Of a stretch of DNA of 14,830 nucleotides, positions 7,078-12,817 are shown in pieces; within the stretch, counting starts at the first letter, position 1; each line of letters opens with the position of its first letter. Source of the DNA: Acidobacteriota bacterium (GTDB taxonomy: Bacteria > Acidobacteriota > Terriglobia > Acidiferrales > UBA7541); contig PKXT01000001.1 of assembly GCA_003133505.1 (NCBI GenBank), forward strand, positions 22,335-37,164, read 5' to 3'. Position numbers and translations under genes: made by a program. The notes beneath the pieces are model-generated. The model made no database searches. It was not told the DNA's origin and was given only the letters and a program-made list of their open reading frames with translations.

Positions 7078-7746
7078 ATGCAGTTCGTAAACATTCCGGC
7101 GGGAAGCTTCATGATGGGCTGTTCGGCAGGAGACCCTGATTGCTACGCCGAAGAAAAGCCCGTTCATCGAGTCAACATTACCCGGCCTTTTGAGATGGGG
7201 AAGTTTCAGGTGACGCAGGCAGACTATGAAGCCGTCATGAATATCAATCCGAGCAATTTCAAGGGACGGAACCTCCCGGTCGAGAATGTGAGCTGGCACG
7301 ACGCGAATAGGTTTTGCGACGCGCTCAACAGCAAGGCGGACGGTTACCGTTATCGCCTGTCGACAGAGGCGGAATGGGAATACGCAGCACGCGCCGGAGA
7401 TAATTCCTGCCGATATGGCCCGTTGGTTCAAGTTGCATGGTTCCGTGACAATTCAGGCGCCACCACTCACCCCGTCGGCGAGAAACAGCCGAATAGATTT
7501 GGCTTGTATGACACGCTGGGGAACGTCTGGGAATGGGTGCACGACTGGTACGGGATAACTTATTACAATCTAAAACCGGAATCCGACCCACAGGGCCCAG
7601 GGAGCGGGGAGTATCGCGTTTCGCGCGGCGGTTCCTGGCGCGGAGTCGTCAGGGGACAGTCACGCGTCTCTGCACGTTACATCTTGAAGCCAAACGTTCG
7701 AAGCTCCGTCGTCGGGATCCGCTGTGTACGCGCACCGGTTTCGTGA
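7078..7746 (+). CDS. FGE-sulfatase-fold protein lacking catalytic cysteines
   Basis: A 222-aa protein of the formylglycine-generating-enzyme (SUMF1/EgtB-like) fold. Family hallmarks from the ATG are IPAGSFMMG (6-14), LPVENVSWHDANRFC (67-81), RLSTEAEWEYAARAG (93-107), GLYDTLGNVWEWVHDWY (142-158), RVSRGGSW (180-187) and VGIRCVR (212-218). True FGEs have two active-site cysteines in the stretch after GGSW; here that stretch reads GQSRVSAR (193-200) with no Cys, so sulfatase activation is unlikely and a binding or other modifying role is more plausible. The domain begins at the first residues, no ribosome binding site is visible, and a stop codon sits in frame at 7003, so the gene may have lost an N-terminal part; a TTG at 7012 is an alternative start. 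No signal peptide is visible. Confidence 0.8.
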   Translation: MQFVNIPAGSFMMGCSAGDPDCYAEEKPVHRVNITRPFEMGKFQVTQADYEAVMNINPSNFKGRNLPVENVSWHDANRFCDALNSKADGYRYRLSTEAEWEYAARAGDNSCRYGPLVQVAWFRDNSGATTHPVGEKQPNRFGLYDTLGNVWEWVHDWYGITYYNLKPESDPQGPGSGEYRVSRGGSWRGVVRGQSRVSARYILKPNVRSSVVGIRCVRAPVS

Positions 7747-8432
7747 GGTTTTCCTCTTCTTCGATTATTGCATCTTCGCGTATTCCGCTCTAGAAACGAT
7801 CGTCGCAAAGAATTTGTCACGCGACTGCGGCCTGGATGCGCGAGGGACCAGGTATCGTCACTTGAGGGTGATAAGAATGTCAATGGCGTTCTTGGGCGCC
7901 AAGATTCAGCGGATCAATATTTTGATAGGGTTGGCCACCTCGCTGATTCGGCCTCCGACCTCGGGGTATACGGTGTCAGATTAGCCGTCTTAATAGGCCT
8001 GAACGAGGAGCGCGGTACGCGGCGCTCTCTGTGAATACTGCGGGAATCGCATAAGTCGGAAGACAGGGGGGGATCAATACTTTAGAATTTGGAACAATCA
8101 GAGCTAGGGCTCAGACTCGAACTATCCCTGTTCTGGCGAATCGCGATCCACTGCTTCACGTCCTCCAGTTCAACCTGTTCCCGTCCCTGAACCAAACTCC
8201 GCACGTCAAAATCCGGAATTCTCTCCGCATAGCTAAAAACGCCGCGGCGACCACGAAGCGCGCGTCGGCGCCAAGGACGATGAATAGGCGCACCCAAGCT
8301 CGCAGTGTTCGCGTGCTACGCCCGCAACGATTCCGTCCGCGATTTGACACATATTCAGCCATGAACGTAAAAATCGACTCGGTAAGCGACAAAACCGTAA
8401 GTTTAAGGGAGTATTTGTTACACGTTTACGCA
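7747..8432. other. Long stretch without an intact gene
   Basis: Several short frames exist on both strands, but none has a recognisable family, ribosome binding site or consistent coding look. One hairpin is visible: GAGCGC (8008-8013) and GCGCTC (8022-8027) around an 8-nt loop; it lacks a T-run. A TTGACA at 8343-8348 has no good -10 partner. The right end adjoins a transposase remnant, so degraded mobile DNA is the simplest explanation. Confidence 0.4.
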
Positions 8433-8669
8433 AACACAAGTGGCGGGATGAAGATGCGCCGGATGACGCGCTTGACGAATGCGTTTTCAAAGAAACTCGA
8501 CAATCACCGCCGCGCAATGGCGCTCCATTACATGCATTATAATTTCTGCCGTGTGCACCAGACGCTACGCGTTACTCCGGCGATGCAAGCGGGGGTTTCT
8601 GATCACGTTTGGACAATTAGTGAAGTAGTTGCTACGATAGAAGTGCGATCAGGCGAGGAGGCAGCTTAG
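8433..8669 (+). pseudogene. Truncated transposase, C-terminal remnant
   Basis: About 70 codons match from memory the C-terminal end of a widespread DDE transposase family often labelled IS1-like: MRRMTRLTNAFSKKLDNH, ALHYMHYNFCRVHQTLRVTP and AMQAGVSDHVWTISEVV. The frame runs open to 8280, but the sequence before about residue 52 of that frame does not resemble the family. The zinc-finger and DDE core, including the expected catalytic Glu just before the conserved block, are missing. It cannot be active. Confidence 0.75.
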
Positions 8670-8671
8670 CC

Positions 8672-8686
8672 CAACAAGAGTTGTTG
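8672..8686. other. Perfect 6-bp hairpin after transposase remnant
   Basis: CAACAA-GAG-TTGTTG forms a perfect stem with a 3-nt loop directly after the TAG stop of the transposase remnant. There is no T-run, so terminator function is doubtful. Confidence 0.35.
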
Positions 8687-8746
8687 CATGGAAAGAAACC
8701 CTCTTGTACTATCCCCGCATCTCCTTCCTGCATCTGAGGTATATGT

Positions 8747-9022
8747 ATGAACAGCGCATCCGGTGCTAAGATGGCCCTAGAAAAAGAGCTAGAAACCTAC
8801 AGAAGTAAGCTCCCAGAGCTGAAAACACAAGAAGGAAAGTACGTTCTTATCCAAGGCGACCGAATCGTGGATACGTTCACGAGCTACGAAGACGCCATGA
8901 AAGAAGGCTATTCTAAGTTTGGTGTCGTCACTCCTTTTTTGGTCAAGCAGATTCAGGCCCTTGAGCAGGCCCATTTCATCTCCCGTTTGGTCGGTCCTTG
9001 CCCTACTTCACCATCCAAGTAA
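8747..9022 (+). CDS. Small conserved partner of the retropepsin-like protease (91 aa)
   Basis: The function is unknown. TGAGGT at 8735-8740 lies 6 nt before the ATG at 8747; a second in-frame ATG at 8771 is possible. The protein starts with a charged helix (LEKELETYRSKLPELK), followed by EGKYVLIQGDRIVDTFTSYEDAMKEGY, a beta-beta-alpha pattern, and FGVVTPFLVKQI. Similar ~90-aa proteins with a GK-Y/F-V-I-GD core and a PFLVKQI end are known from memory next to retropepsin-like genes in soil bacteria. The final 25 bp overlap the start of the protease frame in another reading frame, so translational coupling is likely. Confidence 0.72.
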   Translation: MNSASGAKMALEKELETYRSKLPELKTQEGKYVLIQGDRIVDTFTSYEDAMKEGYSKFGVVTPFLVKQIQALEQAHFISRLVGPCPTSPSK

Positions 9023-9441
9023 GCCCGATCGGGGCTTTGATCGATGCTTACATAGGCGTCAGTACGGCACGGGCCACAGCTTTGACCGCCGCACAGCAAC
9101 CTGTTCCAACGGCTATTAAAGTCCGTGCGCTGATTGATACGGGAGCAAGTATCACTGGTGTGGACCCCAGTGTTCTGACTACGCTTGCGTTGCAACCAAC
9201 CGGGAACGCCCTAATCAATACACCCAGCACTGGCAACCAACCATGTACTATGAGCACTTATGATGTGGGACTTCTTATTCCGAACGGATCCCATTCGTCT
9301 TTCGTAATAGCGGCCTTTCCTGTGGTCCAGACACAGCCCATTGCACAGATGGGATACCATGTCCTGCTAGGGACAGACGTGCTGAGCCAATGCTATTTTA
9401 CATTTGACGGTCGGACCGGGCTATTCACCTTGGCCTATTAA
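8998..9441 (+). CDS. Retropepsin-like aspartic protease
   Basis: A 147-aa protein. LIDTGASITGVD contains the aspartic-protease motif DTGAS at residues 48-52, with Asp48 as the catalytic residue, and HVLLGTDVLSQC (121-132) fits the second hallmark (hydrophobic-hydrophobic-G-x-D/N-x-L) of retropepsins. With one DTG motif it would have to act as a homodimer. The TTG at 8998 gives MPYFTIQVSP, which matches from memory the usual N-terminus of such proteins; there is no good ribosome binding site, consistent with coupling to the overlapping upstream gene. No signal peptide is seen. The TAA stop codon shares two bases with the 8-bp target duplication of the neighbouring transposon, so the insertion just missed disrupting the protein. 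Confidence 0.78.
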   Translation: MPYFTIQVSPIGALIDAYIGVSTARATALTAAQQPVPTAIKVRALIDTGASITGVDPSVLTTLALQPTGNALINTPSTGNQPCTMSTYDVGLLIPNGSHSSFVIAAFPVVQTQPIAQMGYHVLLGTDVLSQCYFTFDGRTGLFTLAY

Positions 9442-9447
9442 TAAAAT
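9440..9447. repeat. Left target-site duplication AATAAAAT
   Basis: An 8-bp direct repeat, identical at 12750-12757, abuts the outer end of the left terminal inverted repeat. Eight base pairs is the duplication length expected for IS1595-family insertions. Confidence 0.9.
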
Positions 9448-9469
9448 CGGAAGTATGTACTTTACGCAA
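9448..9469. repeat. Left terminal inverted repeat (22 bp)
   Basis: Perfect reverse complement of 12728-12749. The last two bases of the penultimate region and the stop codon of the Ntn-hydrolase-like gene (TAA, complement of 9462-9464) lie inside this repeat, so the gene's end is built from the transposon terminus. Confidence 0.95.
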
Positions 9470-10103
9470 GAATTTCAGACTCCGGCGGAATAATCCATTC
9501 AAATCCTTCCGATGTTAGCTTCCCGATGTGAACTTGACCGCCTATATTGGGGCATTCGGGATCAGCAATAGTGCTACGAATATAACCCTCAATCATATTT
9601 TTAGCCTGATTTAGAGAAACAGGCTTATCAAAGATAGCGTCAGGGCCGCTCGCTTTGCCGATGTCACCGCTTGGGGTGCATTCTTCTACGGCGCAATCAA
9701 ACGACAGACCGTTCTTAGAAATCGTAATCTCCGACACCCACGGGGAACCATTCAAAAAAGCTAGAAAGACACCAACAGCATGCGTTCCGGTGGTATTAAC
9801 GGTAAAGATTCTGAGTTTACGTTTCAAATCGGCGGCAAGATCAGTTGCAAAAAATAGATTGTCAAACGCCAATCGAGATAACGACTCGTAAGTTTCAGTG
9901 ATGAGATCGACCGCGCCGAAACTGGACCCTACTACACTGACATTTCCAGCCCATGCAAAAACAACCGATACAGGCTGCTTTTCAAACGCAAATATTTTTC
10001 TTTCGTGATCACCTGGTTGCCCAGTCTGTTTATTAAGTCCTCGACTATCAGTCCCAATTACGAAACCTTCCGAAGTACCGCAGTATAGAAGCGCTGTAGA
10101 CAT
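9462..10103 (-). CDS. Proteasome-like Ntn-hydrolase-fold protein (transposon cargo)
   Basis: A 213-aa protein. The first strand and turn, STALLYCGTSEGFVIGTDSR (2-21), resemble the proteasome-beta / HslV start in which a T-x-hydrophobic strand leads to the (A/T)DSR turn. DHERKIFAF (32-40) places a Lys where those folds have the active-site Lys, and FAWAGN (49-54) resembles the following glycine turn. No pro-peptide is visible and residues 2-3 are Ser-Thr, so whether Thr3 or Ser2 could act as the nucleophile after Met removal is open. The ATG at 10103 is chosen because it puts this strand at the N-terminus; a GTG at 10139 is in frame, and neither has a good ribosome binding site. It is the last gene of the minus-strand cargo operon and ends inside the terminal repeat. 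The fold assignment is inference from motif pattern. Confidence 0.65.
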   Translation of the reverse strand: MSTALLYCGTSEGFVIGTDSRGLNKQTGQPGDHERKIFAFEKQPVSVVFAWAGNVSVVGSSFGAVDLITETYESLSRLAFDNLFFATDLAADLKRKLRIFTVNTTGTHAVGVFLAFLNGSPWVSEITISKNGLSFDCAVEECTPSGDIGKASGPDAIFDKPVSLNQAKNMIEGYIRSTIADPECPNIGGQVHIGKLTSEGFEWIIPPESEILA

Positions 10104-10162
10104 TGGTTTTTTTCTACAAAAACTTCTAAACCCTTTCACAACCGCCCATTAAAAAACTTCTA

Positions 10163-10297
10163 TTACTTCGGCCAACCGTTCGCGGGCTTCTTCACTTCCA
10201 AAGACTTTTTAACGACCATGCGCCAATTGTCGTCAATTTTAAGCAGATCGGGCTTAGGACCGGGAGTCTGCTTCTTTTTAGCCTTAGTTTTTGGCAT
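10163..10297 (-). CDS. 44-aa lysine-rich protein (transposon cargo)
   Basis: A small gene with a near-perfect ribosome binding site (AAGGAG, complement of 10302-10307, 4 nt before the ATG), which overlaps the stop codon of the preceding gene. The product begins MPKTKAKKKQ, continues PGPKPDLLKIDDNWRMVV and ends KKPANGWPK. Thirteen of 44 residues are basic, with no cysteine or membrane segment, so nucleic-acid or membrane-surface binding is conceivable. No family is recognised. The strong ribosome binding site and its packing between two genes of the same strand make it likely to be translated. Confidence 0.65.
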   Translation of the reverse strand: MPKTKAKKKQTPGPKPDLLKIDDNWRMVVKKSLEVKKPANGWPK

Positions 10298-10306
10298 CAC
10301 ACTCCT

Positions 10307-10603
10307 TTACTGCGAGCAATGTTGCATGGGATTTACAAGATATTTTTCCTCAGCGTCGTCTTCTTTGCTCAATTGCAGCCAACAAGATTCACCTGTATCT
10401 AAATCAAATCTAAAAATAGATACTCCATGCTGCTTAAATTCGTAATGATGTTTCACTTGAACCGGACTCTGAATACAAGCTGTGTCGCCCCGATTGAAAC
10501 CTTCCCAGTTACCTGTGCTCCACCCTCTCCAATAACTTAAATAACACCCGATCACGAACACGATCACCAATGCCGATGCTTTAATCCATTTTTTCGCTGT
10601 CAT
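10307..10603 (-). CDS. Small one-pass membrane protein (transposon cargo)
   Basis: A 98-aa protein. The basic N-terminus MTAKKWIK is followed by one hydrophobic helix, ASALVIVFVIGCYLSYW (9-25), giving an N-in single-pass topology with about 70 residues outside the membrane. The external part has a Trp/Gly-rich start (RGWSTGNWEGFNRGD) and cysteines near positions 43, 74 and 96. The ATG at 10603 lies 4 nt after the stop codon of the Zn-ribbon gene; an in-frame TTG at 10624 would overlap that gene. No family is recognised. The position in a tight operon indicates co-expression with the transposase. Confidence 0.65.
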   Translation of the reverse strand: MTAKKWIKASALVIVFVIGCYLSYWRGWSTGNWEGFNRGDTACIQSPVQVKHHYEFKQHGVSIFRFDLDTGESCWLQLSKEDDAEEKYLVNPMQHCSQ

Positions 10604-10607
10604 CGAC

Positions 10608-10898
10608 CTATTCCGCGCATTCAATTCCTAAACGAACTTTCAAATTCCGGCCTTGCAACGCTCCGGCAATTTGTTTTAGAGAACTGATAAATTCCAAATA
10701 CATCCTCATTTCTTGAGTATTCTTCTGTAATCCCGACGGGGTATTACAAAAAGTACAGCCCGTCAAAGCAAAAGATGCTGCCTGATCGGAGTCAAGTTTT
10801 TCAATCGGCACTAAAATCGCAGCATGACACTTTTCGCACTCATACTGTGCCGAAATAAAATCACTCGGCTCAATTAAACACCGCTTCTCGAAAGTCAT
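10608..10898 (-). CDS. Zn-ribbon small protein overlapping transposase stop (cargo)
   Basis: A 96-aa protein with Cys21-x2-Cys24 (CEKC) and Cys48-x2-Cys51 (CTFC), a four-cysteine zinc-ribbon layout, then a helix MRMYLEFISSLKQIAGAL (65-82). The ATG overlaps the transposase TGA (ATGA), and AGAGGG lies 4 nt upstream within the transposase gene, so translation is coupled. No family is recognised. Being tied to the transposase, it could be an accessory DNA-binding factor or regulator of transposition; that is inference. Confidence 0.7.
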   Translation of the reverse strand: MTFEKRCLIEPSDFISAQYECEKCHAAILVPIEKLDSDQAASFALTGCTFCNTPSGLQKNTQEMRMYLEFISSLKQIAGALQGRNLKVRLGIECAE

Positions 10899-11854
10899 AA
10901 TGCCCTCTTTGCTGGTGCTTTGTACATCAGCCGCTTGCCTTCGGTTACTCGAATCAATCGGGCTGTCCGCTCGCCGTCATTCAATCCACGATTGTTCCAC
11001 ATAAAATCAAATTGCCAGAGATAGCGATGCAGATAGTTTTTGCTGACGTTGTGATAAACACCCATGATGCCGCGCTTTACTAGTGCGAAAGAACTCTCAG
11101 CCGTATTGGTGTGAATATCACCGCGTGCGTATTCCCGCGTAGTGTGGGCAACAGTGTGGTGGCCGCCTTGTTGATCGGCACAGATGAATTTATACGCCGG
11201 AAAATCATCCGTAATCAAACGGGCTTGCGTATCCACTTCTTCCTGAATAGCTTGCTTCAAAGTTTCGCCAGTAATATTTGCAATTACTCGGCGTCGGATT
11301 TTGCCGCCGCGCTCAACTGCCGCGAATACAGGAGTCTTACTTGTTCCGCGACCGCGCTTGCTGACTCCCTTGTAACGGGGTTTACCGCCAACGTAAAGTT
11401 CATCAACTTCTACTGTACCTGTAAGCTTTCCGGCTTTCTTGTCGGGTGCCATTGCGAAACGAATCCGATTCATCAAAAACAAAGCCGACTTATAGCTAAT
11501 TTGACAATGACGCGTGATTTCCAGAGCGGCTACGCCTTTCTTAGAAGTAGCCGCACGCCAGAAGGCATAGCACCAATGGCGAAGATCAATCCGCGATTCC
11601 TCGTAAACCGTGCCGATACGGACGGTGTATTGTTTGCCGCAATCCTTACAGCGCCATAAGAACCGCTTGTTTCGCTCGCCTGTGTTTGAATCCAACATTT
11701 TGTAAACATCTACAGAGCCGCAATGAACGCAACCGGGCGTCTTGCCCCATCGTTGGCCCTCTATGAATTCGACTGCGGCCAGTTCATTGGAACAAGCCAG
11801 CGGAATTGCTTCGATAACATCTGACTTCGTGAGTTGATATCGTTTCTTATTCAT
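10895..11854 (-). CDS. IS1595-family transposase
   Basis: A 319-aa transposase that would cut and join the 22-bp ends of the surrounding element. The N-terminal zinc ribbon has Cys42-x2-Cys45 and Cys69-x2-Cys72 (CVHC, CKDC) followed by the RIGTVYEESRIDLRHW block typical of IS1595/ISXO2 proteins. The catalytic core shows VEVDELYVGGK with Asp151, LITDDFPAY with Asp216/Asp217, and GDIHTNTAESSFALVKRG (245-262), where the third acidic position of the DDE/N triad falls. WQFDFMWNNR (280-289) is the family's C-terminal signature. The frame is intact, so the protein should be active. The promoter lies just upstream at 11861-11889. No ribosome binding site precedes the ATG. Four cargo genes follow in the same direction, the first overlapping by ATGA. 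Confidence 0.93.
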   Translation of the reverse strand: MNKKRYQLTKSDVIEAIPLACSNELAAVEFIEGQRWGKTPGCVHCGSVDVYKMLDSNTGERNKRFLWRCKDCGKQYTVRIGTVYEESRIDLRHWCYAFWRAATSKKGVAALEITRHCQISYKSALFLMNRIRFAMAPDKKAGKLTGTVEVDELYVGGKPRYKGVSKRGRGTSKTPVFAAVERGGKIRRRVIANITGETLKQAIQEEVDTQARLITDDFPAYKFICADQQGGHHTVAHTTREYARGDIHTNTAESSFALVKRGIMGVYHNVSKNYLHRYLWQFDFMWNNRGLNDGERTARLIRVTEGKRLMYKAPAKRAL

Positions 11855-11860
11855 GGGCTA

Positions 11861-11889
11861 ATATTATACTTAACGCACACGTTCGTCAA
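11861..11889 (-). promoter_or_regulatory. Sigma70-type promoter for transposase, probably leaderless transcript
   Basis: On the minus strand TTGACG (complement of 11884-11889), a 17-nt spacer and TAATAT (complement of 11861-11866) form a near-consensus promoter; an overlapping TATAAT lies at 11863-11868. The expected transcription start, about 7 nt after the -10, falls on or next to the transposase ATG at 11854. With no ribosome binding site present, a leaderless mRNA is the simplest reading. Confidence 0.6.
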
Positions 11890-11938
11890 GTACAAAAGTA
11901 GCCTACTTGTGGATTTCTTCTGTTATTCTCTGCAAACT

Positions 11939-12691
11939 ATGGGTTCGTCAGATTCCATTCAGCAGAAAATCATCAGGGCCGCAGAACATTTCCAAGCCCT
12001 CGAAGTTGAACTTAAGACTTATTTTCAAAGTGGCCCAGCAAAAATGGTGATGGAGCCAAACAGTACCGCTGATGAACTTTTCTTTACTGTCCAACACAGA
12101 GTGCCGATCCCAGTAAAAATTCCCCTTATTATTGGTGATTGCATCCAAAACGCGCGGTCCTCCTTGGATTACCTGGTGCGGGAACTTGTACTTACTGCGA
12201 ACAATCAACCCACCGACCATGAGATGTTCCCCATCTGCGACCGCCCCAAAGGATTCAAAGATGCAATCCGACGAGGGCAGCTTATTGGGATTCCCGCAGA
12301 AGCGACGACAATCATTGAGAGTTTGCAGCCGTACAAACTGGGGAAAGATTGGGAAAAGGCTTCGCTCTGGGTTTTGAACGAATTCGCAAACGTCAATAAG
12401 CACAGACGTCTGCTCGTCACCGTGCTTCGCGGAGGCACGGGGAATTTCGAATTTACTAAACTCGGTAATGACATCTGGGCACGAGGCCGATTCCCCGCGT
12501 TTCAAGAGAATACAAAGATTGGACCGTTCATCCCCTCCCAGAGTAAAATGCAAATGAAGGGTCAAATCGTCGCGTGTATAACGTTCGATGAGGGAGCCGC
12601 AAAAGGCATAGAGATTTGTACATGCTTGAACGCCATGTTGGCCGAAATGTTTAGCAATGTGCTCCCACGATTTGAACAATTCTTCGCGTGA
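11939..12691 (+). CDS. 250-aa cargo protein with NVNKHR motif, function unknown
   Basis: A soluble protein read divergently from the transposase. The start at ATG 11939 gives MGSSDSIQQKIIRAAEHFQ, a helical N-terminus; the same frame is open upstream to 11834, but that part reads into the intergenic promoter region. Conserved-looking blocks are GDCIQNARSSLDYLVREL (66-83), MFPICD (96-101), ESLQPYK (127-133) and LWVLNEFANVNKHRRLL (143-159). From memory, proteins with a (L/S)LDYL helix followed by a LNxxxNxxKHR helix are a recurring uncharacterised family in soil bacteria; some resemblance to helical HEPN-type RNases is possible, but no clear R-x4-6-H motif is claimed. A TATTCT hexamer at 11924-11929 is a weak -10. 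No ribosome binding site is visible. It ends 36 bp before the right terminal repeat. Confidence 0.7.
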   Translation: MGSSDSIQQKIIRAAEHFQALEVELKTYFQSGPAKMVMEPNSTADELFFTVQHRVPIPVKIPLIIGDCIQNARSSLDYLVRELVLTANNQPTDHEMFPICDRPKGFKDAIRRGQLIGIPAEATTIIESLQPYKLGKDWEKASLWVLNEFANVNKHRRLLVTVLRGGTGNFEFTKLGNDIWARGRFPAFQENTKIGPFIPSQSKMQMKGQIVACITFDEGAAKGIEICTCLNAMLAEMFSNVLPRFEQFFA

Positions 12692-12727
12692 GCTAACTAA
12701 TTCTTGAATTTGAATGCATTCCTCTCT

Positions 12728-12749
12728 TTGCGTAAAGTACATACTTCCG
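12728..12749. repeat. Right terminal inverted repeat (22 bp)
   Basis: Perfect reverse complement of 9448-9469; the match stops exactly at both ends of the 22 bp, with the 8-bp duplication outside. Confidence 0.95.
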
Positions 12750-12757
12750 AATAAAAT
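12750..12757. repeat. Right target-site duplication AATAAAAT
   Basis: Second copy of the 8-bp duplication. Removing 9448-12757 restores a continuous empty site reading …CCTATTAATAAAAT followed by TAACTGTCCTC. Confidence 0.9.
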
Positions 12758-12817
12758 TAACTGTCCTCACGACCAGATTCAAAATGAGTCACTACCGAAA
12801 AGCCCGGCAGCATCAAT

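Larger units (their letters stand above)
9448..12749. mobile_element. Complete IS1595-family transposon with passenger genes (3302 bp)
   Basis: The boundaries are seen directly: a 22-bp perfect terminal inverted repeat at 9448-9469 and 12728-12749 (CGGAAGTATG…TTACGCAA, and its reverse complement), bracketed by the 8-bp duplication AATAAAAT. Inside is an IS1595-type transposase (10895-11854, minus). Simple members of this family are about 1 kb, so over 2 kb is cargo: four minus-strand genes after the transposase and one divergent plus-strand gene. The family is known to include members with passenger genes. The interior looks more A/T-rich than the flanks. The perfect repeats, intact duplication and intact transposase indicate a recent and possibly still mobile insertion. 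Confidence 0.92.

Noticed and set aside
6866..7112. Minus-strand frames before the FGE-like gene
   Set aside because: They have no family features or ribosome binding site; partly they run through a tandem repeat and the FGE 5' end.
8082..8297. Minus-strand 71-codon frame containing an acidic/Gln-rich tail
   Set aside because: It has no recognisable family and no ribosome binding site, and it sits in apparently degraded DNA.
8932..8964. T-TTT-TTG slippery heptamer in the small gene, suggesting a retroviral-style -1 frameshift into the protease
   Set aside because: The -1 frame reaches a TGA at 8962-8964 before the protease start, so no fusion protein can result.
12712..12721. Palindrome GAATGCATTC near the right transposon end
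   Set aside because: It is short, has no partner at the left end, and is likely chance.
11948..12742. Long minus-strand open frame (264 codons) opposite the 250-aa cargo gene
   Set aside because: It begins inside the terminal repeat with no ribosome binding site, and the plus-strand product has recognisable conserved blocks. It is the antisense shadow.
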